64,000 bases of DNA from CAZEKB01 sp964512225 (GTDB lineage: Bacteria; Myxococcota_A; UBA796; UBA9615): assembly GCA_964512225.1 (NCBI GenBank), contig CAZEKB010000029.1, forward strand, positions 1 through 64,000, given 5' to 3'. This document shows positions 42,080 to 51,185 of this stretch, piece after piece (position 1 is the stretch's first letter; every line of letters starts with the position of its first letter). Under the pieces are notes generated by a model, which ran no database searches, was not told the origin of the DNA, and worked only from the letters and a program-made list of their open reading frames with translations. The position numbers and the translations under genes were made by a program.

Positions 42080-43336
42080 GTGAGCCGGAGTGGAACCCTG
42101 CGATTGAATGCAGCGTCATTGGGCGCCGTGCTCGGTCTCGTTCTGTGCTTCGCGCTCGTGTCGCCCGCGGCTGCCGCCGAAGAGGGTCTGCCCCTCGGCG
42201 ATCTCGTGGTCAAGCCGTCGATCGGCGTGCACCTCCTCTACGACTCGAACGTCGATCGCGTGCAGCAGAATCCTCAGGGCGACCTGGGTGTGCAGGTCAC
42301 GCCCGCGCTGGGCGTCGTGTACCCCGGGAACAACTTCCGGTGGGAGCTCGACGCGAGCTACCTCTTCTTCTCGTACTTCAACCTCGGCGGCAACGACCAC
42401 TCGCACCTCCGACGGCTCACCAACTTCAACCTCGGCACGTCGTTCGACGTGAACCGCCAGGGCAAGGTCGGCTTCTTCTTCGGCCCGTACTTCGCCAACC
42501 GGCCGGTCCTCCGCGGTGTCGACGCCACCGGCGCGGACGAAGAGCTCACGGTGGCCACGCCCCTGCAGCTCCGCCTGCGGCCCAGCAAGGCGTTCAACAT
42601 CGACGTCAACTTCGGCTGGCAGTGGTGGCGCACGTACTTCGGCGGCTCCGCGGCGTTCAACCCGAACCCCCTCGTCACGGGCAACCACCACACGATCAAC
42701 GGCGGCATGAGCGTCGCCTGGCGCTTCTTCCCGCGCTCGACGATGCTGCTGGACCTCGACGTCGCGCGCAGCATCTGGGTGGACAACGCGAGCGCCTTCT
42801 CCGGCGAGCAGATCAGCTCGTGGACGTGGTCCTTCTTCGGGGGCCTCAAGGGCGACATCACCCGGGGCGGCGTCCTGTCGTTCATGGCGCAGATCGGGTA
42901 CGCGAACCGGTACTTCGACGGCGGCGGCCCGACCACGAACCTCATCGCCGTCGAGGGGCTCATGGGTCGCGTCGAGCTGGCGATCCGCCCGGTCCTGACG
43001 CACCGCATCGCCTTCGGGTTCGACCGCGGGCTGGGCAATCAGTACTACTCGTCCCGCATCGTGAACACCCAGGCGTACGTCAAGTACAAGGGCCTGCTCT
43101 TCGATCGCCTCGCGATCACGGCCGACTTCTCCTGGCTGTTCCGCGTCCTCGGCATCGCCGAGCCCCGCAAGACCGAGCACCAGTGGAGCGCGGGCGCGGG
43201 CGTCGACATCCTCATCACCCAGTGGCTGCACGCCACGGTCGACTACCGCTTCAGCATGGTGAACCCCGCGGTTCCCGACACGGGCGAGTACATCGACAAC
43301 CGCGTGATGCTCGGCGTCGTCCTCGGCTTCAAGTAG
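42080..43336 (+). CDS. Outer-membrane beta-barrel protein of the envelope cluster
   Basis: A 418-residue exported protein. GTG 42080 gives a signal peptide (LGAVLGLVLCFALVSPAAAA). The mature chain is a run of alternating strands with aromatic girdles (WELDASYLFFSYFNLGG, GWQWWRTYFGGSAAFNPN, WTWSFFGGLKGDITRGG) and ends VMLGVVLGFK, a beta-signal with terminal hydrophobics. About 16-18 strands are plausible. It corresponds by position and type to the barrel components (GltA/B/H) of the Agl-Glt system. The preceding 217 bp hold no gene. Confidence 0.78.
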   Translation: MSRSGTLRLNAASLGAVLGLVLCFALVSPAAAAEEGLPLGDLVVKPSIGVHLLYDSNVDRVQQNPQGDLGVQVTPALGVVYPGNNFRWELDASYLFFSYFNLGGNDHSHLRRLTNFNLGTSFDVNRQGKVGFFFGPYFANRPVLRGVDATGADEELTVATPLQLRLRPSKAFNIDVNFGWQWWRTYFGGSAAFNPNPLVTGNHHTINGGMSVAWRFFPRSTMLLDLDVARSIWVDNASAFSGEQISSWTWSFFGGLKGDITRGGVLSFMAQIGYANRYFDGGGPTTNLIAVEGLMGRVELAIRPVLTHRIAFGFDRGLGNQYYSSRIVNTQAYVKYKGLLFDRLAITADFSWLFRVLGIAEPRKTEHQWSAGAGVDILITQWLHATVDYRFSMVNPAVPDTGEYIDNRVMLGVVLGFK

Positions 43337-43381
43337 CGACGGCGGGCGGGCGCAGCCTCCACCTCGAGACCCGAGCGCCCC

Positions 43382-43966
43382 ATGGCCGACTACTTCGTTC
43401 ATCCCAGCTCGTACGTAGACGACGGCGCCGAGATCGGTGCCGGGACCAAGATCTGGTTCTTCTCCCACGTGCAGAGCGGCACGAAGGTCGGCGAGCGCTG
43501 CATCCTCGGGCAGAACGTGAACCTCGACCGCAACGTCGTGCTCGGGGACGGCGTGAAGATCCAGAACAACGTCTCGGTCTACAACGGGGTGGTGGTGGAG
43601 GACGGGGCCTTCCTGGGGCCGTCCTGCGTCTTCACGAACGTGATCAACCCCCGCGGCTTCATCGAGCGGAAGACCGAGTTCAAGCCCACGCGCGTGGGTC
43701 GGGGGGCGTCGATCGGCGCCAACGCGACGGTCGTGTGCGGCAACGACCTGGGCGACTACTGCATGATCGGGGCGGGGGCCGTGGTCACGAAGGACGTGCC
43801 CGCCTACGCGCTCATGGTCGGCATGCCCGCCCGTCGCCTGGGCTGGATCTGCCGCTGTGGGGTGCGCCTGCCCGCGGGGGCGACGCCGACCTGCTCCGAC
43901 TGCGGCGACCGCTATCGCGAGGACGGCGACGTCCTGACGGCCCTGGATCCCCACGACGGGGTCTGA
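43382..43966 (+). CDS. Left-handed beta-helix sugar N-acetyltransferase, WbpD/WlbB-like
   Basis: A 194-residue acyltransferase built of hexapeptide repeats (IGAGTKIWFFSHVQSG, ILGQNVNLDRNVVLGDGVKI). The signature QNNVSVYNGVVVED...FTNVINPRG matches enzymes that N-acetylate UDP-3-amino-2,3-dideoxy-glucuronic acid in O-antigen synthesis. The C-terminus has a small zinc-ribbon-like addition (CRCGVRL, CSDCG). No other polysaccharide genes are nearby, so its pathway is not local. It follows the barrel gene by 45 bp. Confidence 0.88.
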   Translation: MADYFVHPSSYVDDGAEIGAGTKIWFFSHVQSGTKVGERCILGQNVNLDRNVVLGDGVKIQNNVSVYNGVVVEDGAFLGPSCVFTNVINPRGFIERKTEFKPTRVGRGASIGANATVVCGNDLGDYCMIGAGAVVTKDVPAYALMVGMPARRLGWICRCGVRLPAGATPTCSDCGDRYREDGDVLTALDPHDGV

Positions 43967-43979
43967 GCTGCCTCGGGGC

Positions 43980-45611
43980 GTGATCCGCGTCGAACCCGTC
44001 GCCGGCCTCGGCGAGATGGGCGCTCACCACGCGGTGGTGGACGCGGGGGACGACTCCTTCCTGATCGACTGCGGCGTGCTCTTTCCCGCGCCGTGGGACG
44101 TGGGCATCGACCACCTGGCTCCCGACCTGGAGCCCGCCGTGCGCCGGTTTCGGGAAGGGCGCCTGCGCGGCCTGCTCCTGACCCACGGCCATCGGGACCA
44201 CATCGGCGCGGTCCATCACCTGCTCCGGCGCGCCCCGGGGCTGCCGGTGTACGCCACTCCCTTCACGATCGCGCTGCTGAGGCGGGTCCTGGGCGACGAC
44301 GCTCGCTCGCTCGATGCCCGGGTGGTCTCGCCGGGGGAGCCGGTCGCCCTGGGCGCCGGCACCGCCACCTGGTTCGCCGTCACCCACAGTCTGCCCGAGG
44401 CCTGCTCCCTGGCCCTGGAGACGCCCTGGGGGACCGTCGCGCACTCCGGCGACTTCCGGGTACAACCCACCCCCTTCCTCGGCCCTCCGAGCGACGTGGG
44501 CGGCCTGCGGGCGCTCGGCGATCGAGGGGTGGACCTCGCCCTCGTGGACTCCACCGGCGCGGCTCGCCCGGGACGCACGAGCTCCGAGCGAGCGGTCGCG
44601 GAGAACCTGGCCGCCGCCGTCGCGTCCGTGGACGGCCTCGTCCTCGTGACTGCCTTCTCGTCTCACGTCGAGCGGGTGGCGGCGTGCGTGGCGGCCGCGC
44701 GTCGATGCGGACGGACCCCGGCCCTGTACGGGCGCAGCGTCGAGGCGACGGTGTCGATCGCTCGCGACCTCGGGCTCTTCGGCGACCACGGCGACGCGCT
44801 CCGATCGGTCGATCACGTCGCGGGCCTCGGACGCAAGGGGCTCGTCATCGTCACCGGCACGCAGGGGGAGTGGCGGGCGCCGCTGAGCCGAATCGCGCGC
44901 GGCGAGGACCCGCGCATCCGACTCGGGCGCGGCGACGCGGTCCTGTGGAGCGCCCGGGCGATCCCCGGAAACGACCGCGCGATCGGGATGGTCGTCAATC
45001 GCCTGATCGACCTCGGGGTGACGGTCGTGCCTCCCTGGAGCGAAGCGGGCCGAAGCCTGCACACCAGCGGCCACGGCCGGCGCGACGAGGTCGCGGAGTG
45101 GCTGAGCTGGGTGCGACCGCGCGCCGTCCTGCCGATCCACGGCGAGGCGTGGCACCTCGAGGAGCACCGGCGGGTCTTGCTCGGCGCCGGCGACGCGCGG
45201 GTCCTGTCGCTCCGGTCGGGGGGCGCGGTCGAGCTCCGCGACGGCGCGGCCCGGGTGGTCTCCACCGCCCCGTCGGCGGGGTTCTCGGCGGGCGTGGGGC
45301 GCGAGCTGTGGGCGCCCGACGAGCCCGCGCTGCGCGCACGTCGCCGCATCGGCCGCACCGGGGTGGTGGTCGCGACGGTGCGGGGGCGCGACGTCGCCGT
45401 CGTGACGGTGGGTGTCTTCCCGTCCGCCGAACGCGGGGCCGTGGAGGCCGAGCTCGCGGAGGCCGCGCGGGCCGAGCTGAGTCGTCCGGACGCGGGGGAT
45501 GAAGATCCGGCCACCCGGATCCGTCTCACCCTGCGTCGTGCCGTGAAGGCCAGGACGGGCGAGCGCGTGGAGTGTGTCGTCCGCACTTCGTCTACGCAGC
45601 ATGGTAAGTAA
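43980..45611 (+). CDS. rnj: Ribonuclease J
   Basis: RNase J is a metallo-beta-lactamase/beta-CASP 5'-3' exonuclease and endonuclease in RNA maturation. The 543-residue product has the zinc motif H69-x-H71-x-D73-H74 (LLLTHGHRDHIGA), H-SGDF (~157-160), a beta-CASP domain with SSHVER and GTQGEW, and the late HTSGHGRRDEV plus PIHGE motifs. The C-terminal ~100 residues match the RNase J dimer domain. Start is GTG 43980. The gene begins 13 bp after the acetyltransferase. Confidence 0.9.
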   Translation: MIRVEPVAGLGEMGAHHAVVDAGDDSFLIDCGVLFPAPWDVGIDHLAPDLEPAVRRFREGRLRGLLLTHGHRDHIGAVHHLLRRAPGLPVYATPFTIALLRRVLGDDARSLDARVVSPGEPVALGAGTATWFAVTHSLPEACSLALETPWGTVAHSGDFRVQPTPFLGPPSDVGGLRALGDRGVDLALVDSTGAARPGRTSSERAVAENLAAAVASVDGLVLVTAFSSHVERVAACVAAARRCGRTPALYGRSVEATVSIARDLGLFGDHGDALRSVDHVAGLGRKGLVIVTGTQGEWRAPLSRIARGEDPRIRLGRGDAVLWSARAIPGNDRAIGMVVNRLIDLGVTVVPPWSEAGRSLHTSGHGRRDEVAEWLSWVRPRAVLPIHGEAWHLEEHRRVLLGAGDARVLSLRSGGAVELRDGAARVVSTAPSAGFSAGVGRELWAPDEPALRARRRIGRTGVVVATVRGRDVAVVTVGVFPSAERGAVEAELAEAARAELSRPDAGDEDPATRIRLTLRRAVKARTGERVECVVRTSSTQHGK

Positions 45612-45671
45612 CGCCTATACTGACGCGATCCGCGCTCATCGCGGGACGCCGAGGGGAAGAGCGAGCGACCC

Positions 45672-48575
45672 ATGCCGAAGGGCAAGACCACACGCAGTCG
45701 CGCCAAGAAGAAGCCCCCCGTCCGCGCGAAGGCGACGACGCGGCTGAGACGCGGGGCCGCCGTCCTCGCCCGCCCCGACGACTCCGACCGCTACCAGACG
45801 TCCGTCCACACCGTCCGCCTCCGGCGCAACGCGGCCCGCCGAGAGGTCGGCGCGGTGATCGCGCTCGGCGGCGGCGCGCTCGTCCTCGCGAGCCTGCTCA
45901 GCTACCACCCGAAGGACCGCCTCGTGGGCGTCTTCGGGGAGTCCGTCGGCGACGTCCGCAACTGGATCGGTCCGTTCGGGGCCTGGCTCGCGGACGCCGC
46001 GGTGTCGCTCCTCGGCCTGACGGCCTACGCCGCCCCCCTCCTCCTCCTCCTCCTCGCCGTCGGCCTCATCCAGCGTCGCCACCGCGGCGTGCGGATCTGG
46101 GAGCTGGCGGGGTTCGTCGGCGTGCTGGGGTCGCTGGCCCTCGTGGTGCAGCTCCTGGTCCCGGCGCTCGCGTTCCGAGGTGGCGAGATCAGCGGCGGCG
46201 GCTTCATCGGCGGCCTGCTGGACGGGCTGCTGCGCCCCAACCTCTCCACGCCCGGGACCTGGATCGTCGGCTTCACGGGCCTCCTCGTGACGTCCCGGCT
46301 GGCGTTCGGGCTCCGGCCGCTGGCCCTGCTGCGCTCGATCGGACGCAAGCTGCGCCGGGCCGGTGAGCCGCTGGTGGCGGGCGCGGGGGCGGGGACGCAG
46401 AGCATGGGGCGCGGGCTCCGCGGGATGCTCGGACACGTGACCTCCGGGGCCCGGGAGGCCTGGGAGGACTGGCAGGACGAGCGGGCGATCGCTCGCGAAG
46501 AGGCCCGATGGCTGCGCAAGGAGCGGCTCGCCCGGCTCGCGGAGCAGGAGATGGGCCTGGACGACGACGGCTCGGTGCTCGTGGAGGCCGTGCGCCTCCC
46601 GTCCGAGATCGAGCCCGCGCCCAACCCCGAGGTCGAGGATCCCGAGCGTCGGGGGTCGTCCGTGGGGGCGGGCCGCCGGCCGTCCAACATCCGCAAGCCG
46701 ATCGCGCTGGGCCGATCCGGAGACAGCCTGGAGCGCGGCCTGACGGCCCCCGCGGCGAGCGCCGAGCCCGCGCCCTTCGAGGCCCTCCCCGCCGCCGAGC
46801 CCGTCGCCACCCCCGTCGCCGAGCCCCCCGAGGCGCCCGAGCGCGACGCGGGCGAGCAGGTCGACAGCATGCGCGGTGCCACCGGCCGAGGCGTCGTCCA
46901 CGCCGAGCTCCGGCTGAAGGGCGCCGACACCCCCGCGCCGAAGCTCACCCCGCGGATCCGACCCCCGGCCGCGGCGCCGCCCCCCGAGAGGGAGGACCGG
47001 GTGGTCTCGGCCCGGCGCTGGATCCACAAGAAGCCGGACAAGGAGTACGAGCCCCCGGGCCTCGCCCTGCTCGACAAGCCCCCGGCGCAGGACCGCGAGA
47101 TCGACGAGGTCGCGCTGCAGAACCAGGCCACGCGACTGGAGGAGACGCTCGCGCACTACAACGTCGCCGGGCGGGTGACCGACATCCTCCCCGGCCCCGT
47201 GGTCACGATGTTCGAGTTCGAGCCCGCGCCCGGCATCAAGGTGTCGCGGATCGCGGGGCTCGAGAACGACCTCGCCATGGCGCTGCGAGCCCTCAAGGTG
47301 CGGATCGTCGCGCCCATCCCCGGCAAGGGCGCGGTGGGCATCGAGGTGCCCAGTCCCCGGCGCGAGACGGTCTACCTCCGTGAGATCATGGCCCACCGGG
47401 AGTTCCGCAAGAGCAAGAAGGCGCTGCCGCTGGCCCTCGGCAAGGGGATCGACGCGGCGCCCGTCACGTCGGACATGGCGAAGATGCCGCACATCCTCGT
47501 GGCGGGCACGACCGGCTCGGGCAAGTCGGTGTGCGTCAACTCGATCATCCTGTCGCTCGTCTTCAGTCGCTCGCCCGAGGACGTGCGCCTCATCCTCGTC
47601 GACCCGAAGATGCTCGAGTTCTCGATCTACGACGGCATCCCCCACCTGCTGGTGCCCGTCGTCACGAGCCCCAAGAAGGCCGCGATGGCCCTCAACTGGG
47701 CGGTCGAGGAGATGACGCGGCGCTACAAGGTGCTGGCGGCGATGAACACCCGCAGCATCAAGAACTACAACGACAAGGCCGCGAAGATTCAGGCCGAGTG
47801 GGAGGCGTACGAGGCGTCCTGCAAGGCGGGCACGCCCCTGGAGAAGCCGGAGTGCGGGCGGGCGCTCGGGGCCGACACCGTGGAGTTCCGCAGCAAGGGC
47901 GGCGACCCGGTGGGGCCGCCGGAGAAGATGCCCTACATCGTCATCATCATCGACGAGCTGGCCGACCTGATGATGGTCGCCCGCAAGGAGGTCGAGGAGA
48001 GCATCGTGCGGCTCGCGCAGATGGCGCGGGCGGCGGGCATCCACATGCTGCTGGCCACGCAGCGGCCGTCGGTGGACGTGATCACGGGCCTGATCAAGGC
48101 CAACTTCCCCACGCGGCTGTCGTTCAAGGTGTCGAGCAAGGTCGACTCCCGCACCGTGCTCGACGCGAACGGGGCCGAGAACCTCCTGGGCATGGGCGAC
48201 GGCCTGTTCCTGCCTCCGGGCGTGAGCGAGCTCACCCGCGTGCACGGCGCGTTCGTCTCCGACGAGGAGGTCCAGAAGGTCGTCGATCACCTCAAGGAGC
48301 AGGGGGAGCCGCAGTACGTCGAGCAGATCCTCGCGGCCCCCGAGGGCGACGACCCCGAGGTGGACGCGGAGAACCGCGACGCGATGTACGACCAGGCCGT
48401 GGCCGTGGTCGCCGAGGCGGGGAAGGCGAGCACGTCGCTGCTGCAGCGTCGCCTGAAGCTCGGCTACAACCGCGCCGCTCGGATCATCGACTCCATGGAG
48501 GCCGCGGGCGTGGTCGGACCGGCCGACGGGGCCCGGCCGCGCGAGGTCTACATCCGCCCCTTCGAGATGCCGTGA
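45672..48575 (+). CDS. ftsK: DNA translocase FtsK
   Basis: FtsK pumps DNA at the division septum and activates XerCD at dif. The 967-residue protein has a basic N-terminus, four membrane helices (~55-210), a long Pro/Glu/Arg linker (~220-490) and a RecA-type motor. Walker A GTTGSGKSVCVN is at ~611-622. Walker B is in YIVIIIDELADLM, and ATQRPSVDVITGLIKANFPT is the RecA-like signature. The last ~65 residues are a winged-helix gamma domain (STSLLQRRLKLGYNRAARII) for KOPS-type reading. Length is between E. coli and Bacillus forms. Its stop overlaps lolA (GTGA). Confidence 0.95.
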   Translation: MPKGKTTRSRAKKKPPVRAKATTRLRRGAAVLARPDDSDRYQTSVHTVRLRRNAARREVGAVIALGGGALVLASLLSYHPKDRLVGVFGESVGDVRNWIGPFGAWLADAAVSLLGLTAYAAPLLLLLLAVGLIQRRHRGVRIWELAGFVGVLGSLALVVQLLVPALAFRGGEISGGGFIGGLLDGLLRPNLSTPGTWIVGFTGLLVTSRLAFGLRPLALLRSIGRKLRRAGEPLVAGAGAGTQSMGRGLRGMLGHVTSGAREAWEDWQDERAIAREEARWLRKERLARLAEQEMGLDDDGSVLVEAVRLPSEIEPAPNPEVEDPERRGSSVGAGRRPSNIRKPIALGRSGDSLERGLTAPAASAEPAPFEALPAAEPVATPVAEPPEAPERDAGEQVDSMRGATGRGVVHAELRLKGADTPAPKLTPRIRPPAAAPPPEREDRVVSARRWIHKKPDKEYEPPGLALLDKPPAQDREIDEVALQNQATRLEETLAHYNVAGRVTDILPGPVVTMFEFEPAPGIKVSRIAGLENDLAMALRALKVRIVAPIPGKGAVGIEVPSPRRETVYLREIMAHREFRKSKKALPLALGKGIDAAPVTSDMAKMPHILVAGTTGSGKSVCVNSIILSLVFSRSPEDVRLILVDPKMLEFSIYDGIPHLLVPVVTSPKKAAMALNWAVEEMTRRYKVLAAMNTRSIKNYNDKAAKIQAEWEAYEASCKAGTPLEKPECGRALGADTVEFRSKGGDPVGPPEKMPYIVIIIDELADLMMVARKEVEESIVRLAQMARAAGIHMLLATQRPSVDVITGLIKANFPTRLSFKVSSKVDSRTVLDANGAENLLGMGDGLFLPPGVSELTRVHGAFVSDEEVQKVVDHLKEQGEPQYVEQILAAPEGDDPEVDAENRDAMYDQAVAVVAEAGKASTSLLQRRLKLGYNRAARIIDSMEAAGVVGPADGARPREVYIRPFEMP

Positions 48576-49273
48576 CCAGCACCCCCGGGACCCGCTCGGG
48601 CAGCGTGATCGCGGCCCTCACCCTCCTACTGGCGGCGGCGCTGCTGGTCGTGGGCATGTCCACGCAGGTGGCGCGGGGCGCGGAGGGGGTCGCCGTGGAC
48701 GACGTGCTCGCGCGCATGCGGGCCGCCTACACCGAGCAGACGTCGGTGCGCGCGTCGTTCGTGCAGACCAACACCGGGATGTCGTACTTCGAGCCCCTGG
48801 TGATGAAGGGCACGCTCGCGCTCAAGAAGCCCCGCAGCATCCGCATGGAGTACACGTCGCCGCGGGCCAAGACCTACCTGAGCGACGGGACCACGCTCTG
48901 GATCGTCGACGAGGCCGACAAGGTCGTGCAGCGCAGCAAGGGCAACAGCGAGGCGCTGGGGCGCATGTTCGACTTCCTCACGGGCTCCGGCGACGTGAAG
49001 AAGGACTTCGACGTGACCGTCGAGACCGGCGACGAGAAGGCCGACGGCCTCGACGTCCTGCGCATGAAGCCGAAGTCGCCGGACGCGGGGATCGCGCTCG
49101 TCTTCGTGCGCGTGCACCCCGAGACGGGCTTCGTGCACGGCGTGGTGACCACGACGCCGTTCGGCGACCGCACCGAGACCGTGCTCGGGGATCTGGAGAC
49201 GGGCGTGGACCTCCCCGACGCGGGGTTCGTCTACGCGCCCCGTGAGGGCTTCACGATCGTCGATCTGGACTGA
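48572..49273 (+). CDS. lolA: Outer-membrane lipoprotein carrier LolA
   Basis: LolA ferries lipoproteins from the inner-membrane LolCDE to the outer membrane. The 233-residue product has a signal peptide (ALTLLLAAALLVVGMSTQVA) and the LolA beta-barrel pattern: VDDVLARMRAAYTEQTSVRA, FVQTN, KPRSIRMEYTSPRAK and DGTTLWIVDEADKVV. Given the many lipoproteins in this window, a functional Lol system is expected. GTG start, translationally coupled to ftsK. Confidence 0.88.
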   Translation: MTSTPGTRSGSVIAALTLLLAAALLVVGMSTQVARGAEGVAVDDVLARMRAAYTEQTSVRASFVQTNTGMSYFEPLVMKGTLALKKPRSIRMEYTSPRAKTYLSDGTTLWIVDEADKVVQRSKGNSEALGRMFDFLTGSGDVKKDFDVTVETGDEKADGLDVLRMKPKSPDAGIALVFVRVHPETGFVHGVVTTTPFGDRTETVLGDLETGVDLPDAGFVYAPREGFTIVDLD

Positions 49274-49317
49274 CAGTTCTTGACCTGCGTCGTCGGGTCC
49301 ACCAAGGTCCGCGCGCC

Positions 49318-50724
49318 ATGGCCGGACGGCTCCCCATCATTCAGCCCCACGACTTCGGCGGGGCCGCCGCGCCGGACATCCCCGCCGAGCTGCGCGGGGG
49401 CGGGCGCCGGGTCCACTTCGTCAGCCTCGGCTGCCCCAAGAACCGCACGGACTCCGAGGTCATGCTCGCGCGCCTCGCCCGCGCGGGCTTCGTCCTCAGC
49501 GACGACCCGGCCGACGCCGACGTCCTGGTGGTCAACAGCTGCACCTTCATCGACGCCGCCACGAGGGAGTCGGTGGACACGGTGCTGGAGCTGGCCGAGC
49601 ACAAGGCGGCGGGGCGCGCCCAGCAGCTGATCGTCACCGGGTGCATGGCCCAGCGGCACCACACCGAGCTGCGCAAGGAGCTGCCCGAGGTCGACGCGTT
49701 CGTGGGCACCGGCGACTACCACCGCATCCTCGACGTGGTCGCCCGCTCGCCCCACGAGGTCGCGGACGTGGTCGGCGAGCCGGTCTACGTGCAGGGGGCC
49801 GAGGCGCGGGTCAATACGCTCACGCCGTGGTCGGCCTACCTGAAGATCCTCGAGGGCTGCCCCCAGCGCTGCACCTTCTGCATCATCCCGAAGCTCCGGG
49901 GCGACCTGATGTCGCGGCCCCTGGACGTGCTCGTGAACGAGGCGCGGGCGCTCGCGGCCACCGGCGTGCGCGAGATCAACCTCGTGGGGCAGGACAGCAA
50001 CTCCTGGGGCCGGGACATCGGCGCGGACCGCCTGCCCCGGCTGCTGACCGCCCTGGACGCGGTGGACGGCATCGACTGGGTGCGCCTGCTGTACTCGTAT
50101 CCGGCGAAGTTCAACGACGCGCTCATCGACGCGTTCGTGCAGCTCGAGTCCGTGCTGCCCTACATCGACATGCCGCTCCAGCACATCAGCAACCCGATCC
50201 TCAAGGCGATGCGCCGCGGGGTGAGCTCGGATCGAACGCGACGCCTGCTCGACAAGCTGCGTTCCCGCATCCCGGACCTCGCGATCCGGACCGGCTTCAT
50301 CGTCGGGTTCCCGGGCGAGACGGACGCCCGGTTCCAGGATCTGTACGACTTCGTGGCGGAGCAGCGGTTCGACAACGTGGGCGTGTTCACGTTCAGCCCC
50401 CAGCCCGAGACGCCGGCGGCGGACCTGCCGGATCGGGTGCCGGAAGAGCTGAAGCAGGAGCGCCGCGACGCGTTGATGCGGCTGCAGCAGGAGATCCACG
50501 TGGCCAAGAACGAGGGGCTGGTCGGGGCGGAGCGCGACGTGCTCATCGAGGGCGAGCATCCGGAGACGGAGCTGCTCTGGGTGGGCAGGACGCCCCAGCA
50601 GGCGCCGGAGATCGACGGCCTGACCCTCATCGCCGACGCGGGAGGCGCCGGGTACGGCGACATCGTGCGCATGCGCGTCACGGACGTCGCCGGATACGAC
50701 CTCGTGGCCGAGGCCGCGGGGTAG
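49318..50724 (+). CDS. rimO: Ribosomal protein S12 methylthiotransferase RimO
   Basis: RimO is a radical SAM enzyme that methylthiolates Asp of ribosomal protein S12. The 468-residue protein has the UPF0004 cluster Cys39, Cys75 and Cys109 (SLGCPKN, VNSCTFI, VTGCMAQ). It also has radical SAM C181-x3-C185-x2-C188 (GCPQRCTFC), plus GTGDYHRI and IDMPLQHIS. A C-terminal TRAM domain is present (VLIEGEHPETELLWVGRTPQ). Presence of MP-LQH and the S-G-C-PKN context favours RimO over MiaB. Confidence 0.92.
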   Translation: MAGRLPIIQPHDFGGAAAPDIPAELRGGGRRVHFVSLGCPKNRTDSEVMLARLARAGFVLSDDPADADVLVVNSCTFIDAATRESVDTVLELAEHKAAGRAQQLIVTGCMAQRHHTELRKELPEVDAFVGTGDYHRILDVVARSPHEVADVVGEPVYVQGAEARVNTLTPWSAYLKILEGCPQRCTFCIIPKLRGDLMSRPLDVLVNEARALAATGVREINLVGQDSNSWGRDIGADRLPRLLTALDAVDGIDWVRLLYSYPAKFNDALIDAFVQLESVLPYIDMPLQHISNPILKAMRRGVSSDRTRRLLDKLRSRIPDLAIRTGFIVGFPGETDARFQDLYDFVAEQRFDNVGVFTFSPQPETPAADLPDRVPEELKQERRDALMRLQQEIHVAKNEGLVGAERDVLIEGEHPETELLWVGRTPQQAPEIDGLTLIADAGGAGYGDIVRMRVTDVAGYDLVAEAAG

Positions 50725-50727
50725 GCG

Positions 50728-51099
50728 TCAGGCGGCGGGCGCTTCGGGGATCGACGGGACGATCGCGATCCGGCGCACGACGCTCTGGATCGCGCGGCGG
50801 TGCTCGTCGGACATCCGCTCGAAGCGGATCCCCATCCCGGGGTTCGGGTTGGGACCGTCGTCCCGCCACTCGTTCACCCACACGACCGTCCCGGACGCGA
50901 CGATGTGATCGCCGGTGTCGGGGATGTCGAACGAGACCTCGAGCGCGGCCCCGATGGGCGCCGGCCGACGCGTGGCGATGAAGATCCCACCTTCGGAGAC
51001 GTTGCAGCTGTCCTCGAGGAGGAAGTGCTCGCCCCCGTCTCCGCGGTACTGAATCTGGGTGCGGAACGGTACCCGCTCGTGCTTTCGATGCTCCCTCAT
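50728..51099 (-). CDS. PilZ-domain c-di-GMP-binding protein
   Basis: A 123-residue single-domain protein. It has the c-di-GMP-binding RxxxR (R5-KHE-R9) and the downstream NVSEGG (D/N-x-S-x-x-G), then beta strands GAALEVSFDIPD and SGTVVWVNEW, and the closing GMGIRFERM. This is the compact PilZ type that is much expanded in myxobacteria. It is convergent with rimO (3-bp gap) and divergent from ctpA. The target is unknown. Confidence 0.9.
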   Translation of the reverse strand: MREHRKHERVPFRTQIQYRGDGGEHFLLEDSCNVSEGGIFIATRRPAPIGAALEVSFDIPDTGDHIVASGTVVWVNEWRDDGPNPNPGMGIRFERMSDEHRRAIQSVVRRIAIVPSIPEAPAA

Positions 51100-51185
51100 G
51101 GCGGCTCCTGGCGACGTCCTGGTTCGACGTTCACAAGGTCTATCGGAGGGCTTCGAACGATCCTGAGCGAGATCCTGGGACTATC

